From Lingula anatina (lineage: Eukaryota > Brachiopoda > Lingulata > Lingulida > Lingulidae): 64,000 bases of DNA. How positions within the stretch are numbered: position 1 is the stretch's first letter; each line of letters starts with the position of its first letter. The notes beneath the pieces are model-generated. The model worked only from the letters and a program-made list of their open reading frames with translations. It was not told the origin of the DNA and made no database searches. Positions 37,444 through 45,500 of the stretch are shown here, in pieces. The translations under genes were made by a program, and so were the position numbers. Location: contig NW_019776157.1 in assembly GCF_001039355.2 (NCBI RefSeq), positions 234,442 through 298,441 on the forward strand, written 5' to 3'.

Positions 37444-39517
37444 CCATCTCAGTTACTAGCTATTTGTCAGTCTCTCAACCTGGAGTGTAACAAAACACTG
37501 TACCCCCTGGATGTAAAAAGAGAACAGTGACCAGTGACCCCTTCTGCCTCATGTATTAACCTTACACCAAACTTGATCTCTCCCTGTCAAACATGCCATT
37601 AATATCTAGCATGAAATGGACCTAGGACATTTTTTACAACCCATACCATGATATTGTGTAAACAGCTAATTTTCTTTACTGTGCTATTGAGAAAAGCATT
37701 AAGGAAAGGCACTTCAAGTTGAAAACTGTCACAAAGGTACATGGCACAGTAGCTAACAATATCCCTCTGCATGTACATTTATTTCACTTAATGATTCAAA
37801 AATTTGTAAAAATATTACTCAGTCAAATAAAAACAGTAATGTAAACAGTTTTTTTAAAATAAGACCTGCAGTTATGAAGAGGAGTCATTCATCTGAGCAT
37901 TCAGAACCAATGTACATGTAGTAATAGACAAAAGGAAGGCTAAATTGTGGTTTAGAAGTGTCTTTAAATTTGATTGTGCATTATATAAGTTTCGGTATCA
38001 TTTCTCTCATCATAAGTTTTATTATATGATAATGAATTACTATTATTTGAATTACATTACGCTTTAATCTGAGTCATTCAGAATGTGTAATGTTAATCAA
38101 TAACAACAATTTCCCCGTATACTGTCCCAATTGAAAGTGGACAAACCAAACACTGCCTGATCTTACTGCAACCTATTGACACAGCTCACAGGACACCCAA
38201 GTACTGTTTATATAATAAAACAGTTTAAGGTATTTTATAGCCAAGTCAAAAAACAAGAATTAGCATTGGTGATGAGAGACATACTGCATTCTGAGGAAGT
38301 CTCAATTGCATGACTAAGGGTGTGTTCTAATGAGACTATATCGTACTTAGAAGATCGAACCAACCCTCCGGGGACTCTTGCTGAATGCAGTCGGATTGAC
38401 TAAAAGACGCACTGAACTTTCAAAAATTACAGAAATATTAAACGAACTATTTTGCATCATTGTAATACAAACAAAAATGTCTTTTATATACATTGTGCCT
38501 ATATATACCTGGACATAAAAGACGCACTGAATTTTCAAAAATTACAGAAATATTAAACGAACTATTTTGCATCATTGTAATACAAACAAAAATGTCTTTT
38601 ATATACATTGTGCCTATATATATCTGGACATAATTTGCATAAAAAACAGTATTCTAAGCAATTCAAATGCATTACACCAACATAACCACACAAGATATTC
38701 TCACTAGGATTTCAACACTACAGCAAGTTGGTGCATAGAATTATAACTAAAGCAGCCACTCCAGACCTTGGTTCCCCAAGTGACAATGGATGCTGGCAGA
38801 ATAAATAAACCTTGATTTACAAAACACAGGAGGGCAAAGCAGATCCATTACCAAGGCAAGAACAGGGGCCAAGATGTTGAGATGAGTTTCACAGCCATCC
38901 CTAGAGGGTCACCAAGTTCAATGGAGCGATAACAGCTGATTTAGATCTGTTAGAAATTCAGGTGTCGCTCATAGTCATGAAACTGAATAATACCCAGAGG
39001 AATATGGAAGCAATGTGTTTTTTTTTCTCTGAAGCTTAGTGGGTTGCAACATGGCATAATACAGTAAATATCAAATGAGAGAGAATGAATGGTGGAAAAT
39101 AGGCATACTTTGTTAAATTGCATCAAAAAATTATTTACGAAGCACTTCATATTAATTTACCTTCTTCAGTTTCCTGTACAGTGGAGTGATCTGCCTTTGG
39201 ATGCCATCTTGCCGATACAGCCGCAACCTCCGACCTAGGGTCCCCGAATTAAATGTCACGTTTTCTCCGGGCACTACCTCAGCAGGTGCTCCAGCACTGC
39301 CACCTTCACCATGGCGCGACGTATGAAGCACGCGTCTTAACTCATGAAACCTCTGATCCACTTGTATCTGTAGTTCCAGTACCCCATCTGAGGTCTTCTG
39401 AAGCAGTCCTTTGCTGATTTGGTAAGTGATGAGCACAGACAAGCTGGCCAGGAGAAGGATCACGCCAAACATCTCCCTCATTGCTTGGGAACCCAAGCGC
39501 CACCTACAACGCAACAT
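16445..39517 (-). CDS. CPED1: CPED1 ortholog: cadherin-like and PC-esterase domain protein with a TTL-type ATP-grasp region, 23 coding exons
   Basis: All 23 exons have GT-AG borders, their phases agree, and together they give 3,336 nt, coding 1,111 residues plus stop. Recalled human CPED1 is about 1,026 residues and aligns from end to end. Domains: signal anchor (about 14-35); a region like tubulin tyrosine ligases (about 231-530) with WIYKP (Lys296), GGG (301-303), FNVRVYVAVTS (Arg343), LAFDV (Asp450) and VVEVNGQPDM (Glu463, Asn465); a cadherin-like beta-sandwich (about 670-775); and a PC-esterase/SGNH domain (about 835-1105) with GDSTNRG (Ser887), VVGGVQW (967-973), CACHFH (1060-1065) and RYHVEG (His1089). 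The PC-esterase family is thought to esterify or de-esterify cell-surface biopolymers. The location should be the Golgi or ER lumen, as a type II protein. The true substrates are unknown. The first intron is 12.2 kb; the others are short. Confidence 0.95.
16733..16774. repeat. (GT)n microsatellite
   Basis: About 21 uninterrupted GT units in the last CPED1 intron. Confidence 0.95.
16949..17095 (-). CDS. CPED1: CPED1 coding exon 22 (residues 1018-1066)
   Basis: Encodes GYDVVDTFAMTVSRFKEFLQ then GRCACHFHR, matching the human [20 protein letters not shown] and GKCGCHFHE. The Cys/His cluster may hold catalytic or structural residues. Phase 0 at both ends. Confidence 0.95.
17407..17494 (-). CDS. 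CPED1: CPED1 coding exon 21 (residues 988-1017)
   Basis: Encodes IQVIIKGLGSGFHLKVEG then LMCL. In the human protein, as I remember it, the same place reads FHLPVDGVHFL, so a possible D-x-x-H is E-x-x-M here. Confidence 0.94.
17896..17997 (-). CDS. CPED1: CPED1 coding exon 20 (residues 954-987)
   Basis: Encodes SSTVLVVGGVQWLGAHHL, the SGNH block with the oxyanion-type GG; the human protein has TVLVVGGVQWLNSNHL. Acceptor TGTTCCAG, donor GTAAGT. Confidence 0.95.
18357..18577 (-). CDS. CPED1: CPED1 coding exon 19 (residues 881-953), catalytic serine block
   Basis: Encodes LMFIGDSTNRGMMHYIMEQI. Ser887 in GDS is the expected nucleophile of this SGNH-type fold. It continues with FAYYPQFWLP, matching human YSYYPQFWIS. 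Confidence 0.97.
18578..18900. repeat. CPED1: Degenerate minisatellite in CPED1 intron 18
   Basis: About five to six imperfect units of roughly 60 bp share GTGAAACTGG and CTATGAATGTGAGC-type blocks and fill most of this short intron right up to the acceptor of exon 19. Confidence 0.7.
18920..19056 (-). CDS. CPED1: CPED1 coding exon 18 (residues 835-880), PC-esterase entry
   Basis: Encodes VWYIPCGQCNDENSCDW and AVWQPDTC, the Cys-rich lead-in of the PC-esterase domain; the human protein has CSDNRTCDWREITWQPHNC. Phase 0 at the donor (GTATGT). Confidence 0.95.
19398..19521 (-). CDS. CPED1: CPED1 coding exon 17 (residues 794-834)
   Basis: Encodes DCDLGLAPDQPCGVQ and CHTGDNT, a Cys-rich linker like the human DCGLLIHPEETCGLQ. 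It is likely disulfide-bonded in the lumen. Confidence 0.92.
19887..20067 (-). CDS. CPED1: CPED1 coding exon 16 (residues 733-793), end of the cadherin-like domain
   Basis: Encodes YTLGIGSNRVTFHVVD and NSYTLTIYRESR; the human protein has TYKLTIYRED. Acceptor TTTTGTCAG, donor GTATAT. Confidence 0.94.
20350..20539 (-). CDS. CPED1: CPED1 coding exon 15 (residues 670-732), cadherin-like beta-sandwich
   Basis: Encodes YQATVPYNVLLVKVWATAR, then SCDCEVRLQ, matching the human YYCEVPFDVVTVTI...CLCKVHL. This is the alternating strand pattern of the cadherin-like beta-sandwich. Confidence 0.93.
20730..20759 (-). CDS. CPED1: CPED1 coding exon 14, a 30-nt microexon (residues 660-669)
   Basis: Encodes ITTEEECSE between split codons; the human protein has EIHCSDDEN here. 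The frame requires exactly these borders (TTACAG acceptor, GTTAGT donor), which supports the call despite its size. Confidence 0.8.
21321..21400 (-). CDS. CPED1: CPED1 coding exon 13 (residues 633-659)
   Basis: Encodes KDEIKLTATEDIQLIKNVYV, a linker before the cadherin-like domain. Acceptor ATTTCAG, donor GTGAGT. Confidence 0.85.
21525..21592. repeat. Compound (TG)n(AG)n microsatellite
   Basis: TG units to about 21558, then AG units, in the intron between CPED1 exons 12 and 13. Confidence 0.95.
21659..21888 (-). CDS. CPED1: CPED1 coding exon 12 (residues 557-632)
   Basis: Encodes LYPSPSADVYMPLLHSI and a linker ending DDLNVP. The human counterpart begins LFPSTTPGI. The frame stays open upstream of the acceptor, but the join to exon 11 (GNYHQ then LYPS) is the one that fits the family. 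Confidence 0.9.
22212..22316 (-). CDS. CPED1: CPED1 coding exon 11 (residues 522-556)
   Basis: Thirty-five codons from DVSCQSWHKFCL to GNYHQ, matching the human NQCLSLEEINSIM...GQFQ stretch. Acceptor GTCTTTCAG, donor GTAAAA. Confidence 0.92.
22504..22677 (-). CDS. CPED1: CPED1 coding exon 10 (residues 464-521)
   Basis: Begins VNGQPDM, completing the E-V-N motif (TTL enzymes typically show EVNxxPSL). The rest is a helical stretch, LLSMLFSRTSVVDDVV. Phase 0 at both ends. Confidence 0.92.
22688..22770. repeat. (AT)n-rich tract
   Basis: Interrupted TA repeats directly upstream of the CPED1 exon 10 acceptor. Confidence 0.85.
22780..23010. mobile_element. Palindromic MITE, subfamily C copy, in a CPED1 intron
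   Basis: About 230 bp whose two halves are inverted relatives over some 80 bp, each with a (T/C)GCAATCAGATTA block. It shares GGGGACTCTTGCTGA with the copies at 38320, 48882 and 61588. Confidence 0.75.
23315..23387 (-). CDS. CPED1: CPED1 coding exon 9 (residues 439-463), ATP-grasp Asp and Glu
   Basis: Encodes RCQNCYQLLAFDVIFNSTFY and ends ...PAVVE. Asp450 and Glu463 match the G-F-D and E-x-N metal-binding positions of TTL enzymes. The E-V-N motif is split by the intron after Glu463. Confidence 0.94.
23871..24058 (-). CDS. CPED1: CPED1 coding exon 8 (residues 377-438)
   Basis: Encodes FLTQLRHYLTHNFGKEA and ESVVLQTLLLAES, the helix preceding the last ATP-grasp strands, in line with human KEAIGKLLLAAE. 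Acceptor AACATAG, donor GTGGGG. Confidence 0.92.
24376..24553 (-). CDS. CPED1: CPED1 coding exon 7 (residues 317-376), FNVRVYVAVTS core
   Basis: Encodes VLQRLFENPLLLFGSPFNVR and then VYVAVTSVAPLRAYVYSEG. This is the best-conserved block of TTL-like enzymes (FDxRxYVxVTS...PLR). The human protein has AYVLVTSLTPLRAF here. The usual Asp before Arg is Asn341 in this protein. Confidence 0.95.
24818..24854. repeat. (CA)n microsatellite
   Basis: About 18 CA units, 14 bp beyond the exon 6 border, within the intron. Confidence 0.95.
24869..25043 (-). CDS. CPED1: CPED1 coding exon 6 (residues 259-316), ATP-grasp nucleotide-binding Lys and Gly loop
   Basis: Encodes YVMPAQYSQY, then VRWIYKPNTPGGG. In tubulin tyrosine ligases the equivalent W-I-x-K-P Lys and Gly-rich loop contact ATP. 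A (CA)n microsatellite lies in the intron just beyond the donor (GTATGA). Confidence 0.93.
25504..25588 (-). CDS. CPED1: CPED1 coding exon 5 (residues 231-258), start of the TTL-like region
   Basis: Encodes VNRIPGVRGTLWRKDALC, very like the N-x-x-P-G...RKD motif at the start of tubulin-tyrosine-ligase-like domains. Acceptor TTTTCTAG, donor GTAAAA. Confidence 0.92.
25920..26062 (-). CDS. CPED1: CPED1 coding exon 4 (residues 183-230)
   Basis: An acidic linker (EEDGG) is followed by DDWLVLLCLSF, which corresponds to the human WDLLICLSS, and ends at LYNYQK before a GTATGT donor, phase 0. Confidence 0.92.
26484..26571 (-). CDS. CPED1: CPED1 coding exon 3 (residues 154-182)
   Basis: Starts VLKGHGFSVRKPVWYE, matching the human HGYTVV region. 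Donor GTAAGA follows one base of the next codon. Confidence 0.88.
26891..26992 (-). CDS. CPED1: CPED1 coding exon 2 (residues 120-153)
   Basis: Thirty-four codons, phase 0 at both ends, acceptor TTTCTTCAG and donor GTATGT. It encodes LEDVYLDRLG...LPLYEQ, in line with the human segment before ILTQHGY. Confidence 0.9.
28532..29520 (+). mobile_element. 5'-truncated L2/CR1-like LINE insertion with (ATT)n tail
   Basis: An open frame of 276 codons (28530-29360) encodes the C-terminal part of a LINE ORF2. It has a helical region, then MRISDHELEIERGRY, then CPHCNEIETEIHFLLKC, the terminal zinc-binding motif. A non-coding 3' part ends in ATT repeats at about 29497-29520. Sequences on both sides join exactly at the empty site near 33680 in the second block copy. 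The frame lacks a reverse transcriptase, so it cannot move by itself. The intact frame points to a recent insertion. Confidence 0.92.
31913..32024 (+). mobile_element. Short retroposed insert with A-rich tail and 15-bp target duplication
   Basis: About 112 bp ending in an AATAAA-containing A-rich tail. It is flanked by AATAATCACCTTTTT at 31898-31912 and 32025-32039, and the second block copy lacks it. These are marks of LINE-mediated insertion; the source transcript is not recognised. Confidence 0.75.
32365..36375. repeat. Second copy of the duplicated block in CPED1 intron 1
   Basis: Matches 27203-32345 in the same orientation but lacks its two insertions. It starts right after the N at 32363. 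No exon of CPED1 lies in either copy. Confidence 0.9.
36376..38319. other. CPED1 intron 1, non-genic part
   Basis: Single-copy AT-rich intron sequence with an N at 37091 and a (GA)n microsatellite at 37400-37440. No coding exon is recognised. Confidence 0.5.
37400..37440. repeat. (GA)n microsatellite
   Basis: About 20 uninterrupted GA units within CPED1 intron 1. Confidence 0.95.
38320..38400. mobile_element. Half of a palindromic MITE, subfamily C
   Basis: Only the left arm with GGGGACTCTTGCTGAATGCA is present; it stops where a 115-bp tandem repeat begins. Confidence 0.6.
38401..38630. repeat. Two tandem 115-bp units
   Basis: 38401-38515 and 38516-38630 are almost identical (only a few substitutions), so the duplication is recent. 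No coding potential is seen. Confidence 0.92.
39161..39517 (-). CDS. CPED1: CPED1 coding exon 1 (residues 1-119)
   Basis: The start ATG is at 39517-39515; a second ATG lies 12 codons on. It codes for a hydrophobic signal anchor (GVILLLASLSVLITYQI, about 18-34), a coiled stem, a Gly/Ala-rich stretch and ...LYRKLKK. The donor GTAAAT is at 39160-39155, phase 0. An untranslated leader exon may exist further upstream. Confidence 0.9.
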
Positions 39518-42500
39518 GCTGAGACAACAGGAGACAGTTTGGCTCGGGTCTTGTGTGTGCTTTCAGAAAATGTCCCCAAAGAATTGCTTCAGCATGATAT
39601 TTGCGATGGCCAAGTACTAACCTGCAGTTTCTGTCAGACACTAATTAAACCAAACAACGCTCTGTGCACAGCAATGGAAATGTAAAAAGCTAAGACTAAA
39701 TGACTAATCAAAACAGTCCATTTGAACATGTATATGAACATGTATTTGAAAAATTAAGATTGAAGCATTGTTCTTTTCTCCATGTATTCCAATAAATTCC
39801 TTCTTATAAGCAGCAGGTTTTTCAATTACATGTTGACTTGCCAACTTAAAATATGCACTTCTTGTAAAAGAACATCTTCCACAATGTTCTAAGCCATTGA
39901 TAACAAAATAGTTAGCCAAATCAAACACCCAGTCCTCATTAAAGACTATTTTCACTCTTTCTGCAAAACCTCATAACCTCAACAATAAAGCAGCCGAGGA
40001 GTGACATCCAGCATTTTGTCCTCAATAAATAATATCAATCCATTCTTCTGACTAACAAAACTAAATTAACACAGCCGTCTGGTGTCAGAATAAAGTATGT
40101 AGTTCTTGTTAGAAAATAATTCTGACCAACGTTGACAGCTACTTCATGCTCATAGTTGGTGTGCCTGATCCATCAGTCCACCCTGTGACAAGTTGAATGG
40201 TTTTCCCACTGTCCCAGTTACAACCTCATTAATCAAGTGGCTTGGTTGACATTGCTAGTACTCTTAAGAAGCCCAACTATTTCTTTAAAAAAATTGCCAT
40301 CCTATCAACTCTGTCATTCACCACACTTCCTATTTCCTGCAAGGATACTTTCTTGGTGTTTTTTTCCCTCTCCTTTTTTGACAGGTCTATGTACTCATAA
40401 ATTATTTTTATAAAACAAAATGTATTGAAGTTTTGACAGTTGCAGCTCTTTGCTCTTCCGCAACAGAGATCACTTACATCCTTCGAACTTTCTGAAATTT
40501 GTTTAACGTTGCAATTCCTGTTCTAAAATGATAATCCTTATTAAAAGAAGCCTGAGCAATTCACATTAAAAAACTGTCCTTCTTTGCTTTCACAGTATTC
40601 TCCAGAGTGGGTGTGTTTCTTTCCTCCCTTGCCACTTTGACCAAGCAATATTTTCCTTCAGAAATGTTCTGAGTAAATGACTGTGCTATAATCTATGAGA
40701 AGCCTGACTTTCACTGTCACCAAGGCTTCCTCCATCATTCATCACCAACAACTCTCTGCAAGATCAACTTGCTGGTGCACCTTTTATGCCACCTTTAATA
40801 CTTGAGAGATGGAAGAGATGTGAACTCTCAGAGGATGTGGTAGTTACACCATCAGAGCAGAGGGACACCGACTGTGCAGTTCCTTTGGAGGATATCCTGC
40901 ATAGAAACTGCCGCCCCAACTCAAAGTCTGCCTCCTTTGGGGCTATCAATCAAAGGAATGGGCCTCCCTTTTGAAAACAATGGCCACTTTTCAAAGCCAG
41001 TGAATGTGCATTTTTCTCTCACAATTTATAATTTCCATTGCATATTTGAGATATGCTCTTGAGCAAGTTTCTGTTACCCTGGTTGGTCTTTGTTTTATCG
41101 TGTGCTTCCTTTTTATTGAAATATATCAACTGAACTAGAGTAAAGTCCTTGGAGGCCAGAAATTGTTTTTTAATGGCTGCAACAAAAATGAAGTTCAATA
41201 TCTCATCTCTCTATTCTGATGCTGTCAGTTTTACTTGTAGTGCTTTTTTTCAAAATCAAATTAAAATCAAAGCCCTTCTTTCTAAAAAAAAAAAAATTGG
41301 AATTAGTTTCTAGTATGTTCCTCCAGTTTCATTTTTGGGCAACTCTTGTTAAACGATACTTCTTTTTGGTCTTAGAGTCCTTCCCTGTCATGAGTTCTTA
41401 CAGTCTGAATCAGTAGAAAAAACATAACAGTATGCTTGCTCCTTCATTCGTTGTGCCTTCCTGCTCCAGTTTTACTCCCTTAAAAGTCTTCTTGCTATGT
41501 ATCATTGCCACAACCATTAGTAGCTTTTTTACCCCCTTCTGTTTTGTTAATCAAGTCATGTTCTGCTGGAAGAATGTGGCCTGAAAAATACAACAGAGAG
41601 GCATCAAATTCATGAGAGAGTGTGTAGTATGAAACTGATCTGGTGGTCTGCTCTCCCTGTCAGCTTAAATTCACACAGGGCCAGTCAGATGCAGGACTGG
41701 GTGAAATGATATCTTTTACTACCCAATATGACATAAATGTTATTGATTCATACTCATAACCAATTGAAATTCATATTCTCCACATCTGGATTTGCTTGTT
41801 CAATAATTTTGAACAATAACTGAAGACAAATTATACCTTTAAACAAATTGCTATTTTCAAATTGATTTCATTTTTCAAATTTTATTTTCCACATAATCTT
41901 TGAAAATAATCTCTCTTTAATTTTTAAATTATATTTTCTGGGACAATAATGACAACATGATATTTTTTTAATTAAATTATTCATGAAGTAAAATATTCTT
42001 ATACAATTTCTTATTCAAAAATAGTTATTGATACTACACATTTCTGTGGTATTGAGTCATAACATGAGCCTGCAATACTGGAAATTAAGCAGAAAATCAA
42101 ATTTTATAAGAAAAAATTATGAAATTTTGGCTATTGATCCCTAACCTGTGACCAAATGAAAAGACATTACAGACGTATGCTCTATCAATAATGTCCCTAT
42201 TCAATTAGGACTTTTATAAAGGGAGTCCCTGTTGGATATATGACTGGTAATGACATTAAACCTAGCAGACATCAATATCTTGTGCCAAGCTAAGCAAATC
42301 AAGAATGCTAACAATTCAATTAGGCAGCGATTATTTGGCATTTGGTAAATTGTGCTAGGTTTCCAAAGACCCAATTAAACTGCACAGTCCAGTATTTTAC
42401 AGGCACCAATAACGCGGAGAAAAAAATAAAACAGTCGACTTCTGGAACTTCTGGATTACATTGCATGTCTGAAACAACTGCCTCCATTCCCAGTGGACTT

Positions 42501-45500
42501 CATTCTCCATCTCGCTCTATTGTACCACTTAAGTGTTAATACAGAAATTCAACAATAAAAGCTATAACTACACAAAAAATTTTCGAAGATTTCATCACAC
42601 TTTGACAGTTGTCATTCTTTGTAAGACATGATAATGATTGAAGTGGGGTAGGGGTAGGGGGTGCTCTGTGCACTTTAAATGTGTACTATACTGTATACTA
42701 AATTATCCATCAAAAGCAATACCCAAGTCTCCCAGAGGACTTCATCCTTCCTTACGTTCCAGTCTGCTAAGTGCCATGCACTACTTAATGTGCACAAAAT
42801 AAGCCAAAATTATACTTTTAGAAAAAAATCATACAAATGTGTAACAGTCTTAACTTTGGACTTAATGTGAATTCAGGGGGTGCAAAGTAGGACATGCCCT
42901 CACTCCCCTAAACTTTGCAGGTACCTCCTCCTTATCCCCCCCCCCCCTCTCCTGAAAACAGGAAAAATAAAACAATGCATTGATCAAGCTAAATGAAACA
43001 AAATCAAGCAATATTTCCATTCATTTATTATGAAGTATATTACAAAAAGATGTCCTCATCTACTATATATTTGTTTCAATTTGCTGATAATTTTTTTTAG
43101 AATAAGAATTAAGAAAATGGAAATGATAAATATAAGCTTAAAAACAAGAGAACACTATTTGCTGAGTGCTGGTATCTGATAAATTGCAATTTTTTTCTTG
43201 TTGCAAGAACTTCAGAAAAATAAACGATGCAGTAATAAATCAAGAATGTGATCTATTCAATAACTAGCAAGGGTCTACAATGAGTATAGCAGATCTTTTT
43301 TATATCATTATTTAAACTATAGTTTATACATGTTTTCTTTTGCCTCTTGCATTCATTTAGGAATAGAGACCCTTATAATATAAAATTTTAATTTTCTGTG
43401 CTAAAACTTCATAAATAAGTAAATAATAATAATCACTGATTAGCAGCCTTGTCTACTAGGCCCCTTGGATAATGTCTGGGCAAGGGTGACAGTTGAGAAG
43501 GAGGGGGTGATATCTCCCTAGAGTCTCCATGCAATTATGTACGCGCTTCATCAAATCATTAATAAGTATAAGCAGAAATGAAAAAAGAAGTGATTGTGTT
43601 TAAACATGCAAACAATCACTTACAAGAAAAGGCTGGTCCAAGGCCGAGTGTGCCTGTGTTTGGGGGAGGGGCGAGAGAGAGGGGTCTTTAGCTTGTTAAA
43701 AGACCTTCAACGGTTTCAGAACAATTGGATAAATGCCTATTAATGGAAACTGAGCATGCTTGACTTGCGGTCAAACTTTAAGTGATATAAAATTTGAGTT
43801 TTTAAGCAAACTTTCATCCAGGTTGTATCTGTAAATGCTGATAAATCTGTACACTAAAGACTAATTTCAAATCAATACTTATCTCTTATCACTGGTAATT
43901 TCACTTATCACATAAAATGTCATACCACCTTTCCATATGTAACCCCTTGATAAATAACACTAACACAGACTGGCACACAAAAAAGAACATACACGCACGC
44001 ACACATACACACAAAACTTCATAGAAGAGTATGAGAACACTTTCCGTGTCTTACATAATCCAACTAATCCTGTGGTCTTCATTCCTCCAAAACCCAATCA
44101 AACAAATTCGTTAAGCTGCCCATGCAACCTCTCTGATGCAGTCCCTACCTGGACTCTAAAAGCCTAAACGTCTCTATAAGAATTGGTTTCCCGTAGTGTT
44201 GACTGTTATCCCTCAGCCCAGGAACAAATTACATTTTGCAATCCTACATGCCATGTTTATATATACAGCAGATGGATGGGTAGAGAGGAGATACCATGGT
44301 ACCTAACAGATCATGTACCTTAGCTCATGTTTTGTATCTGTGGTGTGGTAGTAAAAGCATTAGATCAGAACTGGGAATTCTCAGTACACTTTGGCGAATT
44401 AACTCATTGATCACAATGATGGATCACTTTGTTACAAAACCGGTGCCACTTATAATAATTATTGATATCAAAATTATACTGTAACATCGTTTACTCTTCG
44501 TGTTAATTTGCCTTTAATCCTTAATTACATGCATGATTTGGTGTCTATTCACTTGTTTGAAAATATGCTACTGGGGGTGGGGGGTGGGGGTGTTTGCAGC
44601 ACAAGGAAGTTAGATATTTCTCTTCTACCAATTTTCTTACAGCTTTTGCAAAACTAAGAATGGCACTGTCAAAGTGTTAAAATTCTGTGTCTCTGTCTGC
44701 TACAAACACACCCGTCCCTTGATATCCCCGACAGTACCATATATCAGTACTGATTTAACAATCGAGAGGGTGAGATTATTATAGCTAGATTGTATGTGAG
44801 GAAGGATTGAGATTTAGCCCTTTTTTTTCCTGAAGATGCCACTTAACTTTTTCCTATAAAACTGTTCAGGTAAGGAATTTTTTATGTTAGTCATTTAATA
44901 TCTTTCTGATGGGACTACTTACCGATTACATGAATCTGTGAAATAGGTCTTTTACAAGTTCATTGCAACGGATTAATGTTTCTGGGCTGGAAAAGAAAGA
45001 AATGTACTAATCTTATATTCAAATCAAACAGGTATACTAAGCTGAAAAGATTTTCAGAGAAAAGAAAATGAAATGCAATGGAATTTATACCAAAGTTCTG
45101 TACCTCTGGAGAAAAAAAGCAAGTCAAGCCAAACTGGTATGCATCTGAAAAAGGACAAGAAAAAACAGGGAAAATTCACAATCAAAAGTTGCCTCCTATG
45201 AATACTTCAAAAATAGGTCTACCTCTTATCATTTCAATCTGTTAGCACTAAAACTTACTTGATGTGACCAATGAAATGATCTTAAGTCATAAATAATGTC
45301 CTCTTTTGAACTGTTTTGGAGGTAAATATCCCATAAAACCAGTAGAGAAGCCTTAAACTAGACCACCTCCTGAACTCTGTGAAGTTGTAGTCAGTTTCTT
45401 AAGAACAAAATGCAGGAGAAAAAATCTTTATTGCAACTTTCTGCTCTGTAATCCTGAAGGTAATCCATCAGTGAGCAGAGAGGGATTCCAAAGTAAGTTG

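Noticed and set aside
39704-39955. Minus-strand frame of 83 codons upstream of CPED1
   Set aside because: No family match and no splice signals in phase with exon 1; may be chance or an old transposon relic.
40709-40974. Plus-strand frame of about 88 codons with less AT-rich codons
   Set aside because: It is open on both strands, has no recognised family and no convincing splice sites.
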